This document shows positions 23,752 through 32,437 of a DNA stretch of 64,000 nt, piece by piece. Source of the DNA: Bacteroidetes bacterium UBA2475 (GTDB lineage Bacteria > Bacteroidota > Bacteroidia > B-17B0 > Aurantibacillaceae); the NCBI GenBank assembly GCA_002342065.1, contig DDPF01000004.1, forward strand, positions 62,001-126,000, read 5' to 3'. The position numbers and the translations under genes were made by a program. Position 1 is the stretch's first letter. Each line of letters starts with the position of its first letter. The notes below the pieces were generated by a model. That model was not told the DNA's origin. It saw only the letters and a program-made list of their open reading frames with translations, and did not search any database.

Positions 23752-26640
23752 CTAAAATCTGTAAGAGATAGAAAAAGAAATTGTTGGCGCGTATTTTGTG
23801 TTGATCATCACGTTATCAAAATTCTTATCATGGCTTTGTTGTTTACTTGCAGCTTCCGATCCTTTATCCAATTTTCCATTCTTATTAAGATCCTGGTAAA
23901 AAATAAGGTTTTGCGCCAGCACATCTCTTACGTTAAATTTTATTTCTAATTTCTCTTTAAATGTTTTTACTAATTGAAAGTCAAGAACGTGTCTTGGATT
24001 TTCCCAATACGTTGGCTCATCACTTGAACCTACAACTAAAATTCTTCTTCCAACAATATTATAAGAGGCGCTTGCTCCCCAGCCTTTTTCATTATCCTGG
24101 TATTGAATACCTGCATTTAAAATGTAAGGCGATTGGCCCTGTAGTGGTCTGATCTCTGATTCGGAAGAGATCACTGCGGTTCCCGCATCTACCTTTGATT
24201 GTATGTAAGCGAAATTTGTATATAATGTTGTGTTCGATAAAAATTTAATAGAATCTTTTTTAAAGAGTGTACTCAATTTAAAACGGTACTCTAACTCCAA
24301 ACCAATATTGGTTGCTTTGTTAGCATTGGTGTATAATAAACTTCTAATGGCGCTGGCAGTGTTACTTATTTGCTCAATAGGATTTTCTATGTTTTTATAA
24401 AATCCCGACACGGAAACTATTTGTCCGGCACCAGGAAAATATTCAAATCTAAGATCATAATTATCAACTAAACTTCTAATTAATTTATCATTACCGGATA
24501 CTGAAAAATCAGTTATAAAATCGTAAAAATTAAATGCCGCTAACTCTCTAAATTCAGGTCTTACAACAGTTCTGTAATAAGCTGCGCGAACATTAATTTT
24601 ATCGGTAATAGAGTAAACAGCGTTTATGGATGGTAAAAAATCAAGGTAGGTTGTATCTGTTTTTTGTAACTCATCAAAACTATCAACTACACGTATTTCC
24701 TGATAATACGACTCTGCCCTAACACCATAAATAAAACGTAATTTTTCAAAAAATCTTGAATCAAGCATAAGGTAACCTGCATATAAATTAGAAGAAGCGC
24801 CATAACTATCAATATTAGTTGTTGCTTCTGATAGTTTAAAGCCGCCATCGTATTTTCCTGGGCCATTAATAATACCCATGTTTTGCGGCGCAAAAATCTG
24901 ATTTTCATTTAATAATGAAAGGCTGTCGTTAAACAAAACCTGCGAACCTCTTTTATATTTTGTATATCCTATTAGCCTTGATATAAATTCTCTATCTCTA
25001 TATTGATTTAAGCCTCCTAATTTTATTTCGTGTTTAGAACTTAATATTTTAAAAGCTTTACTAATATCTAAACTTAAACTTTTAATATTTTCGCGTGTTG
25101 TTGCGAAAAACATGGAGCCGGCACTATTAGGATAAACCGTATTTTCAACTAACAAGGCGGTATAAGGAACAGAATCAGTTTCTAATGCCGATGTTTTTTG
25201 ATAAACCATTTTTCTTAAATTTGGAATATCACGCTCAATTTTACTATAACCACCCACCCATTTAATTCTCATTTTTGCTTTGTCAATATAATGATCGCCA
25301 TTTAGCTGACCCGAATAAATTTGGTTTTGTGTAAACCATCTTACGCTTGATCTCTCATATGTTGGTCCGGTAGCATCATAAATACCCTTCCTGTTTACTA
25401 CTTTATCGTCTGAATTAACGCTTAATAAATTTTTAAATCCTATTTGATTATTTGGTGTTATCTTATATGACAAATTCCACATGGCACTTGCTAAAATATT
25501 AGTATTACAAACAGTATCAGTATAATCTTTTATTTTTTGCACGGTATCACCTTGTTCTTCAAATTCCCTTCTACTATTAAATAATCGTGTATTGGTATTA
25601 TTATACGTTAGTGCAAATACACTACCGGCATCGCGTTTAAAAATTTTACCAACATTTGCCATAGCATACTGTAAGTTAAGATTTGGCATGGCCTTTATAT
25701 TTTTTAACGACCAATCATAACTAAATGATTTTGCATACTCTATTCTTTCGGGATTTGTAAGCAGGTTATAATCTTTTGTAGATGGTAAGCCTGCAGGTAT
25801 AGCTCTTGTACCATCATCAATACCTAACCAATCTGTTTTTCCGCCATTATAGGTTTTAAATTCTTTAAACGTGGTTTGTGTATTGTATGCGCCGCCTACA
25901 GATAAACTGTAAAAATTTTTTTCAGGAATGCTCTTTGTGTTTATTTGAATAATACCCCCAGCAAAATCGCCAGGCAAGTCAGGAGTAGCTGTTTTTAAGA
26001 TAACAATATTATCTAATAAATTAGCTGGAAAAATATCGAAAGAAAATGCTTTACGATCGCTTTCAGAACTTGGTAATGGTGCGCCATTTAAATAAGCCGT
26101 ATTATAACGGTCGTTCATACCACGAATAATAGCAAATTTGTTGTCTTGTATTGTTGCACCGCTAACCCGTTTAATTACATCACTCGTGTTTCTATCTGGT
26201 GTTTTTTTTATGCTTTCAGAACTTATTCCATCGCTAACGCTTGCATTATTCTTTTGCTGAAGCACCAGGGCCGTATTATTCTCCTTATTTAATGTAACCA
26301 CAATTTCTACTTCGCTAAGATCTTGTGATGAGGATGCATCTAATAGAACATTAACTTCTGTTACATCATTTTCTTTTACTTCTATTTGTGCAATTTTTTT
26401 TGTGGTGTAAGAAATATAGCTTATAACCATGGTTACTTTGCCAACCGGTACGCCTGTAATTACAAATTTACCGTCAAAATCGGCACTAGCCCCTTTGCCT
26501 GTTCCTTCCACCAGAGCAGTAGCGCCGGGTAGGGTCTCACCGGTCTTTGAATCTAAAATTGTACCCGAGATCTTTCCCGTTTGACCAAAACCCACTAATA
26601 GTGTACAACTTAATATAAGAGAGAAGAATAATTTTTGCAT
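23752..26640 (-). CDS. TonB-dependent receptor
   Basis: A 962-residue outer-membrane protein. After the signal peptide (MQKLFFSLILSCTLLVGFGQ) comes a carboxypeptidase-D regulatory-like domain (GKISGTILDSKTGETLPGAT), then the plug with DVIKRVSGATIQDNKFAIIR and GMNDRYNTAYLNGAPLPSSE, and a beta-barrel that ends in the aromatic SFSISYRF. No SusD partner is nearby, so it is not a SusC pair; instead a T9SS protein follows. With a PhoB-like regulator divergent to it and Pho-like repeats nearby, a role in phosphate or phosphorylated-compound uptake is possible but not shown. Another TTAAC/TTACC pair with 11-base spacing (26704-26719) lies upstream. Confidence 0.92.
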   Translation of the reverse strand: MQKLFFSLILSCTLLVGFGQTGKISGTILDSKTGETLPGATALVEGTGKGASADFDGKFVITGVPVGKVTMVISYISYTTKKIAQIEVKENDVTEVNVLLDASSSQDLSEVEIVVTLNKENNTALVLQQKNNASVSDGISSESIKKTPDRNTSDVIKRVSGATIQDNKFAIIRGMNDRYNTAYLNGAPLPSSESDRKAFSFDIFPANLLDNIVILKTATPDLPGDFAGGIIQINTKSIPEKNFYSLSVGGAYNTQTTFKEFKTYNGGKTDWLGIDDGTRAIPAGLPSTKDYNLLTNPERIEYAKSFSYDWSLKNIKAMPNLNLQYAMANVGKIFKRDAGSVFALTYNNTNTRLFNSRREFEEQGDTVQKIKDYTDTVCNTNILASAMWNLSYKITPNNQIGFKNLLSVNSDDKVVNRKGIYDATGPTYERSSVRWFTQNQIYSGQLNGDHYIDKAKMRIKWVGGYSKIERDIPNLRKMVYQKTSALETDSVPYTALLVENTVYPNSAGSMFFATTRENIKSLSLDISKAFKILSSKHEIKLGGLNQYRDREFISRLIGYTKYKRGSQVLFNDSLSLLNENQIFAPQNMGIINGPGKYDGGFKLSEATTNIDSYGASSNLYAGYLMLDSRFFEKLRFIYGVRAESYYQEIRVVDSFDELQKTDTTYLDFLPSINAVYSITDKINVRAAYYRTVVRPEFRELAAFNFYDFITDFSVSGNDKLIRSLVDNYDLRFEYFPGAGQIVSVSGFYKNIENPIEQISNTASAIRSLLYTNANKATNIGLELEYRFKLSTLFKKDSIKFLSNTTLYTNFAYIQSKVDAGTAVISSESEIRPLQGQSPYILNAGIQYQDNEKGWGASASYNIVGRRILVVGSSDEPTYWENPRHVLDFQLVKTFKEKLEIKFNVRDVLAQNLIFYQDLNKNGKLDKGSEAASKQQSHDKNFDNVMINTKYAPTISFSISYRF

Positions 26641-26756
26641 TTTGTGGTTATAATATACGCCACAAAAAAAGCCTTTTTAAATTACCGCTACTTAAATTTG
26701 ATGTTACCAAAAGTTTAACTTAATTGTTGTTTTTAGTTTATAATTTAATAATTAGT

Positions 26757-26764
26757 TAACTTTG
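26757..26764 (+). promoter_or_regulatory. Candidate -7 element for the PhoB-like regulator
   Basis: TAACTTTG matches TAnnTTTG and lies 47 bases upstream of the ATG at 26811. A TTAG about 20 bases upstream is a weak -33 candidate. Confidence 0.45.
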
Positions 26765-26810
26765 GGGAATAGCCATTGTAGTAATTTTAACCCGAACACA
26801 AACACAACAT

Positions 26811-27494
26811 ATGAGCAATTCTAATTTTAAAATACTGTTGGTTGATGACGAGCCGGATATTGTAGAGTTTTTAGGATACAATTTAAAAAAAGAAGGCTAC
26901 ACAATACTTACCGCCAATAACGGCAAAGACGCTGTAGAGATCGCCAAAAAAGAAATTCCCCACTTAATAGTACTCGACGTAATGATGCCCGATATGGATG
27001 GGATAGAGACCTGCAGGGAATTACGTGAACAAAAAAATTTACAGGAAGTTTTAATTGCCTTTTTAACTGCCCGCAGCGAAGATTATACACAAATTGCAGG
27101 TTTTGAAGTTGGTGCTGATGATTACATTACAAAACCAATAAAACCACGCGTGTTTATTAGTCGTGTAAAAGCCTTATTGCGCAGGTTGCAGGCAAATAAT
27201 ATTTCAGAATCGGTTATAGAGTTTGGTAATATTCGTATTGACAAAGAAAAACACGTGGTGTATAAGGGTCAGGAAGAAATTGCTTTACCTAAAAAAGAAT
27301 TTAAATTGTTTTCTTTACTTAGTAGCAAACCCGGTAAAGTTTTTACCCGCGAATTTATTTTAGACACTGTTTGGGGCGATGAAGTAGTTGTTGGCGACAG
27401 AACTATTGATGTGCATATTCGCAAACTCCGCGAAAAAATTGGCGACGATTATTTTAAGACTGTAAAAGGTGTAGGTTACAAATTTGAGTTTTAA
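26811..27494 (+). CDS. PhoB-like OmpR-family response regulator
   Basis: A 227-residue protein with complete receiver (LLVDDEPDIVEFL; phosphoacceptor aspartate in IVLDVMMPDMDGIETC near residue 56; lysine in DYITKPIKPRVF) and winged helix (EIALPKKEFKLFSLLSSKPG, RTIDVHIRKLREKIGDDYF, KGVGYKFEF). Sequence and domain spacing are those of PhoB/PhoP-class regulators of Bacteroidota. No kinase gene adjoins it. It is divergent from the TonB receptor gene, and TTAAY repeats with 11-base spacing occur near both that gene and the T9SS gene, so it may control them. It ends 130 bases before the TPR array. Confidence 0.93.
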   Translation: MSNSNFKILLVDDEPDIVEFLGYNLKKEGYTILTANNGKDAVEIAKKEIPHLIVLDVMMPDMDGIETCRELREQKNLQEVLIAFLTARSEDYTQIAGFEVGADDYITKPIKPRVFISRVKALLRRLQANNISESVIEFGNIRIDKEKHVVYKGQEEIALPKKEFKLFSLLSSKPGKVFTREFILDTVWGDEVVVGDRTIDVHIRKLREKIGDDYFKTVKGVGYKFEF

Positions 27495-27624
27495 TTTAGG
27501 CTGAATTGATCCGTAAAAATCGTGTCTTTTTGTGAATTAATAGTGCTTTAGAGCCTATTGGCCACAAAAACGTCTTTTCATTATATCTTCTCAAAAAATA
27601 TAATTAGATTAGTAAATCGAACTA

Positions 27625-29076
27625 ATTAAGAAATATCTGGTTCCGGGAATTATTTCCCTCTTTTTTTCTTTTCAGGCAATTGCACAACAAAGTGTAATTG
27701 AGTCACTCAAACTTTTATTGACCAATGCCAAACACGATACCGCGCGTTGCAGAATTTTGCTTGCAATGGTAGAAGCTGAAAGTGAGGAAAAAGTATGGCA
27801 GGCATATAATAAACAAGCAAAGAATATTGCTGAAAAAAATATTGCCAGTGGTGATGAGCTAAAAAAAATTTATTTGAATTTTCTTGCTTCTACTCATAAT
27901 AATATTGGCGTTGGTGCAACATATAGTGGTGACAATAATAAGGCGCTGCAGAACTTTAAAGAAAGTTTATCGATCAGTAAACAGATCGGGGATAAAAACC
28001 TTGAAACAGAAGCGTTAAATAATATTGGATATGTATATGATATACAAGGTAACATTCCACTTGCCCTTGAATATTTTCACGAATCTTTAAAACTCAATGA
28101 AGTGCTTAAAAACGACCTTGGCACTTCTAACACCTTAAATAATATTGCAACCATTTATGCAAAACAGGGCGAAAGAGACAAAGCATTAGAGTATCACAAC
28201 AAGAGCTTAAGAAAAAGAGAACGTATAAATGATAAAGCCGGCATAGCACAGTCGTTAAATAATATTGGCGCTATTTACGATGCAGATGGCGGAATACGAT
28301 CTCTTGAGTTTTATCAAAAAAGTTTTGCAATTTACAAAGAATTAGGAGATAAGCTTGGCATTGCCAATGCCTCCAACAATATCGGTTCTATTTATCACCG
28401 ACAAGGCAACAACTCATTAGCCTTGAGTTATTTTGAGATGAGTTTAAAGATCCATGACGAACTCCAAAATAAAAGCGGCACTGCTTTTACACTCAATAAT
28501 ATTGCTTCGCTATTGTTAAAAAATAAAAGTTACGATGAGGCCCTGCCTTATGCCTCTAAAAGTATGCAGGTGGCTATAGAAGTAGGATACCCCGAAAGGA
28601 TAAAAAGTTCGGCCGACATTTTAAAGAGGATATTCATTCAACAAAAAAAATACAAAGAAGCTTTTGAAATGTTTGAACTTGAAATTAAAATGCGCGATAG
28701 TCTTAATAACCAACAAACACAAAAAGCTGCGGTAAAAAAGCAATTACAATACGATTATGAGAAAAAAGAACTGGAAATAAAAGCAAAGCAGGATAAAAAA
28801 GATGCCGTATCTATAGAAGCACTAAAACAAAAAGAAAAAGAACGTAATTATTTTATCGTTGGTTTTGGACTTGTATTAGTATTAGCCATATTTATTTTAA
28901 GAAGCTTCAGGCAGAAACAAAAAGATAATGCCATCATAACAGCTCAAAAACAACTAGTGGATGTAAAACAAAAAGAGATCTTAGACTCCATCCATTATGC
29001 GAAACGCATACAAACTGCTTTATTACCAAGCGAAAAATACATTGATAAAAGCCTACAAAAATTAAATAAAATTTGA
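27625..29076 (+). CDS. TPR membrane sensor, array gene 1 (no phosphatase domain)
   Basis: About 483 residues. The frame is coding upstream of the TTG at 27718, because LKLLLTNAKHDTARC, the family cap motif, and a signal peptide (ending FSFQAIAQQ) are read there. No ATG, GTG or TTG lies between the in-frame stop at 27613 and the signal peptide; the best candidate is ATT 27625, which aligns with the TTG of array gene 4 (both followed by KKY). Then come about six 40-residue TPRs (ALNNIGYVYDIQGNIPLALE), EAFEMFELEIKMRDSLNN, a helix rich in K and E, one transmembrane helix (NYFIVGFGLVLVLAIFIL) and a coiled coil ending ILDSIHYAKRIQTALLPSEK. The protein stops 13 residues later. Confidence 0.75.
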   Translation: MKKYLVPGIISLFFSFQAIAQQSVIESLKLLLTNAKHDTARCRILLAMVEAESEEKVWQAYNKQAKNIAEKNIASGDELKKIYLNFLASTHNNIGVGATYSGDNNKALQNFKESLSISKQIGDKNLETEALNNIGYVYDIQGNIPLALEYFHESLKLNEVLKNDLGTSNTLNNIATIYAKQGERDKALEYHNKSLRKRERINDKAGIAQSLNNIGAIYDADGGIRSLEFYQKSFAIYKELGDKLGIANASNNIGSIYHRQGNNSLALSYFEMSLKIHDELQNKSGTAFTLNNIASLLLKNKSYDEALPYASKSMQVAIEVGYPERIKSSADILKRIFIQQKKYKEAFEMFELEIKMRDSLNNQQTQKAAVKKQLQYDYEKKELEIKAKQDKKDAVSIEALKQKEKERNYFIVGFGLVLVLAIFILRSFRQKQKDNAIITAQKQLVDVKQKEILDSIHYAKRIQTALLPSEKYIDKSLQKLNKI

Positions 29077-29216
29077 AACACATAGAAAACATAGTTTTTA
29101 TAGTTAGTTTGTTAATCACGCTTTTTTTAGTAGGCCATAGCCTATTCTGCCAAAGGCAGAATACTATGTGCAACTTTTTAAATAAAGTTAATTTCTATGC
29201 AACTATGTTGGCTATG
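29074..29216. repeat. Cloverleaf-like repeat between array genes 1 and 2
   Basis: A 143-bp segment with outer arms AAACACATAG and CTATGTGTTT, a second paired tier AACATAGTT/AACTATGTT, an inner hairpin ATTCTGCC-aaa-GGCAGAAT, and a second inner hairpin AACTTT/AAAGTT. The right arm contains the ATG used by array gene 2. A second copy lies at 30846-30988. Confidence 0.65.
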
Positions 29217-30848
29217 TGTTTTAAAAAAAATTATCCGTCTTGCGTCTTTTGTCTTTTATCTTTTGTCTCCTTCTCTCAAAACACAAGTAGTGAGCCGAAT
29301 CGAACCATGGATTCTTTGAAGCTGGCGCTTAAAAACGCAACACATGATACCACCCGTTGTACTATTTTAAATGCAATGGTTGAAACAGAAAGTGATGAAG
29401 CACTTTGGCCAAAATATAATTTGCAGTTAAAAGCGCTCGCTGAAAAAAATATAACTGCCGGATCAGAGTTTAAAAATATTTATTTAAAATACCTTTCTCT
29501 CAGCTTAAATAACCTTGGCTTTTTTTATCAGAAAGACGGCAACCTTTCAAAAGGCTTAGACCCTTTACTTCAGTGTTTAAAGATCCAGGAAGAAATAGGT
29601 TATAAAGCAGGTGTTGCTGCTTCTCTTAATAGGATTGGTATTATTTACGATTACCAGGGCGACCTTATAAAAGCACTAGAATGCTGGGAGCGGAGTTTAA
29701 AGATAATAGAAGAACTGGGAGATAAAGATGGTGCGGCGCATTCTTTAAACAATATTGGTTACACATATATAAAACAGGGAAATATTAAAGGACTTGATTA
29801 TTTACACAAAAGTTTAAAGATCTATGAGGAATTAAATGATAAAGACGGGTTGGCACATTCATTAAACAACCTCGGCTACATTTATGAAGAACAAGGTGAT
29901 TTTGATAACGCATTAAAATATTATAAAAAGGGTTTGGTGGCAAATGAAAAAAACAATGATAAGAAAGGAGTAGCTTCGAGTTTAAGTAATGTTGGAAATG
30001 CTTACAACCGTCAGAATAAAAATTCAGAAGCATTAATTCATTTTCAAAAAAGTATAAAGATCGCAGAAGAAGTTGGTGATAAAAGAGGAGAAGCAAATGC
30101 TTTGATGAAGATCGGTTCTATTTATCAGACACATGGCTTTGGATCTGCTAACTCGTCTAAAGAAGAACGTATTAAAACCGGGCGGGCAGAGGCACTTATA
30201 TATTTTAAAAGAAGTTTAGCGCTTTATGAAGAGATCAATGATAAAAACGGGCTGTGTATAACTTTAAATTGCCTTGCCGGCTTAATGTTACAAACCGGTA
30301 AAACAAACGATGCGTTTTTGTACGGTAATAGGGCAATGCAAATTGCAAAAGAATTAAATTACCCTTCAAGTATCCGCTTTGTAGCCACAAACCTTAAAGC
30401 AATTTATGCAAAACAAAATAAGTATAAAGAAGCTTTTGAAATGTATGAATTGGAGATTAAAATGCGAGATAGTATTAATAACCAGGAAACGCAAAAAGCA
30501 AGTATTAAAAAAGAGTTACAATACACCTACGAGAAAAAAGAAATGGAAATAAAAGCCGAACAGGATAAAAAAGACACTATTGCAAAAGAGGAATTAAAAC
30601 AAAAAGAAAATGAGCGAAATTATTTTATTCTTGGTTTTGGTATTGTTTTAGTTCTTGCATTATTTATTTTAAGAGGCTACCGTCAGAAGCGAAAAGATAA
30701 TGCCATTATTACAGCTCAAAAACATTTAGTGGATGCAAAACAAAAAGAAATTTTAGATTCTATTCATTATGCGAAACGTATCCAGTTGGCTTTATTACCA
30801 AGTGAAAAATATATTGATAAAAGCCTTCAAAAAATAAATAAGATTTGA
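29214..30848 (+). CDS. TPR membrane sensor, array gene 2 (no phosphatase domain)
   Basis: About 544 residues from ATG 29214. The frame is open further upstream to a TTG at 29073, but that stretch is the cloverleaf repeat and encodes nothing like a signal peptide, whereas MCFKKNYPSCVFCLLSFVSF does. The order of parts is the same as in gene 1: signal peptide, cap motif DSLKLALKNATHDTTRC, about eight TPRs, EAFEMYELEIKMRDSINN, transmembrane helix (NYFILGFGIVLVLALFIL) and coiled coil ending KEILDSIHYAKRIQLALLPS, then EKYIDKSLQKINKI. One TPR is extended by an S/K/E-rich insertion (GSANSSKEERIKTGRAE). It shares nearly identical 3' DNA with genes 1 and 3. Confidence 0.82.
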   Translation: MCFKKNYPSCVFCLLSFVSFSQNTSSEPNRTMDSLKLALKNATHDTTRCTILNAMVETESDEALWPKYNLQLKALAEKNITAGSEFKNIYLKYLSLSLNNLGFFYQKDGNLSKGLDPLLQCLKIQEEIGYKAGVAASLNRIGIIYDYQGDLIKALECWERSLKIIEELGDKDGAAHSLNNIGYTYIKQGNIKGLDYLHKSLKIYEELNDKDGLAHSLNNLGYIYEEQGDFDNALKYYKKGLVANEKNNDKKGVASSLSNVGNAYNRQNKNSEALIHFQKSIKIAEEVGDKRGEANALMKIGSIYQTHGFGSANSSKEERIKTGRAEALIYFKRSLALYEEINDKNGLCITLNCLAGLMLQTGKTNDAFLYGNRAMQIAKELNYPSSIRFVATNLKAIYAKQNKYKEAFEMYELEIKMRDSINNQETQKASIKKELQYTYEKKEMEIKAEQDKKDTIAKEELKQKENERNYFILGFGIVLVLALFILRGYRQKRKDNAIITAQKHLVDAKQKEILDSIHYAKRIQLALLPSEKYIDKSLQKINKI

Positions 30849-30988
30849 AACACATAGGCCACATAGTTCACTTGTTTAACCTGATCTCTTTTAATTACAA
30901 AAGGATACATAGCAAATTCTGCCTTTGGCAGAATTCTCTGTTTAACTTTTTGCGCAAAGTTGTGTTCTATGAAACTATGTGCTCTATG
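30846..30988. repeat. Cloverleaf-like repeat between array genes 2 and 3
   Basis: Second copy of the repeat at 29074, the same length to the start codon, with the paired arms kept although much of the sequence differs. The inner hairpin is ATTCTGCC-ttt-GGCAGAAT, with its loop inverted relative to copy one. AACTTT-ttgcgc-AAAGTT forms the second inner hairpin, and ACATAGTT/AACTATGT the outer tier. The ATG of array gene 3 lies in the right arm. Confidence 0.65.
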
Positions 30989-32437
30989 TGGTTTAAAAAA
31001 ATTGCATTATTGTTATTTCTTTATCCCTTTGTGTTTTCAGCACAAAATACAGATTCATTAAGCCTTGCTCTTAAAAATGCTAAGCATGACACTACAAAAA
31101 TCAGTATCTACCTTAAGTTGGGTAAACGTTTAAATTTGAAAAGCCCCGACACCGCAATGATTTTATGGCAAAAAGCTCAGTTCCTTGCGGAAAAGAATTT
31201 ACCTACTAGCGGTTCTCTTAAAAAGCAATATTCCAAACAACTTGCAAAGGCGTTAAACAACATTGGAACTGTTTATAAAGACCAGGGAGACGCTCCAAAA
31301 GCATTAGAGTTTAATCTAAAGAGTTTAAAAATCAGAGAAGAAATTGGAGATAATGTTGGAATAGCAACATCCTTAAACAATATTGGAGGCATCTATAAAT
31401 CTCTCGGTGACATCGTCAAAGCATTAGAATGTTATCACAAGAGTTTAAAAACTTATGAAATCAGTGAGGATAAAAAAGGAACTGCAATGGCTTTAAACAA
31501 CATTGGAATTATATATAAAGACCAAGGCGATTTTCCAAAGGCTTTAGATTATTGGAACAAGAGTTTAAAAATCAGAGAAGAGATAAGAGATAAACATGGA
31601 GTTGCAAATTCTTTACACAACATCGGGATTATTTATTCTGAGCAAGGTGACATTCAAAAAGGATTAGAGTATTGGCACAAGAGTATAAATATTAAAGCAG
31701 AGATTGGAGATAAAATGGGAATAGCAACATCTCTAAATAGTATTGGAATTATTTATTCGCAGAAAGGCAACCTTTTAAAAGCTTTAGAGTATTATCACAA
31801 GAGTTTAAAAATTCAGGCAGAAATTGGCGATAGGGTAGGAATAGCCCATTCTTTAAGCAGTATCGGGCAAGTTTATGCAAACCAGGGTAACTTAAAAGAA
31901 GGTTTAAACTATGGGGTTAGGGCTTTGAAAGTTGCTAAAGAATTAGGTTACCCAGAAAATATTAAAAACTCAGCCAACTCACTTAAAGCAATTTTCAAAA
32001 AACAAAACAAATACAAAGAAGCCTTTGAAATGTATGCGTTGGAAATTAAAATGCGCGATAGTATCAATAACCAGCAGACACAAAAAGCTGCTGTTAAAAA
32101 AGAAATGCAATACACTTACGAGAAAAAAGAATTAGAAACCAAAGCAGAGCAAGATAAAAAAGATGCCATTGCAAAAGCAGAGTTAAAACAAAAAGAAAAC
32201 GAGCGTAATTATTTTATTCTTGGTTTTGGTATTGTTTTGGCTCTTGCATTATTTATTTTAAGAGGCTACCGCCAGAAGCGAAAGGATAACGCTATTATAA
32301 CCGCGCAAAAACATTTAGTGGATGCAAAACAAAAAGAAATTTTAGATTCTATTCATTACGCTAAACGAATACAAACCGCATTGTTGCCTAACGAAAAATA
32401 TATTGATAAGAGTTTAAAACAATTAAATAATTTTTAA
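30986..32437 (+). CDS. TPR membrane sensor, array gene 3 (no phosphatase domain)
   Basis: About 483 residues from ATG 30986 (MWFKKIALLLFLYPFVFSAQ, a good signal peptide). The open frame upstream to TTG 30845 is the cloverleaf repeat. The cap motif DSLSLALKNAKHDTTKI is followed by six to seven TPRs in an exact 120-bp register (conserved NNIGxIYxxQGD at 31258, 31378, 31498, 31618 and 31738), then EAFEMYALEIKMRDSINN, one transmembrane helix and the coiled coil ending ILDSIHYAKRIQTALLPNEK. The final residues are YIDKSLKQLNNF. The repeats are the most regular in the array, which points to recent internal duplication. Confidence 0.85.
   Translation: MWFKKIALLLFLYPFVFSAQNTDSLSLALKNAKHDTTKISIYLKLGKRLNLKSPDTAMILWQKAQFLAEKNLPTSGSLKKQYSKQLAKALNNIGTVYKDQGDAPKALEFNLKSLKIREEIGDNVGIATSLNNIGGIYKSLGDIVKALECYHKSLKTYEISEDKKGTAMALNNIGIIYKDQGDFPKALDYWNKSLKIREEIRDKHGVANSLHNIGIIYSEQGDIQKGLEYWHKSINIKAEIGDKMGIATSLNSIGIIYSQKGNLLKALEYYHKSLKIQAEIGDRVGIAHSLSSIGQVYANQGNLKEGLNYGVRALKVAKELGYPENIKNSANSLKAIFKKQNKYKEAFEMYALEIKMRDSINNQQTQKAAVKKEMQYTYEKKELETKAEQDKKDAIAKAELKQKENERNYFILGFGIVLALALFILRGYRQKRKDNAIITAQKHLVDAKQKEILDSIHYAKRIQTALLPNEKYIDKSLKQLNNF

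Noticed and set aside
23752..26640. SusC/SusD polysaccharide utilisation locus
   Set aside because: No SusD-like lipoprotein gene follows the receptor; the neighbour is a T9SS protein.
27718..29076. TTG at 27718 as start of array gene 1
   Set aside because: It would remove the signal peptide and cut the cap motif shared by all array proteins; coding clearly continues upstream.
29073..29213. TTG starts at 29073 and 30845, overlapping the previous stop codons
   Set aside because: The extra codons are a repeat with conserved stems, do not look like a protein and precede a good signal peptide at the downstream ATG.
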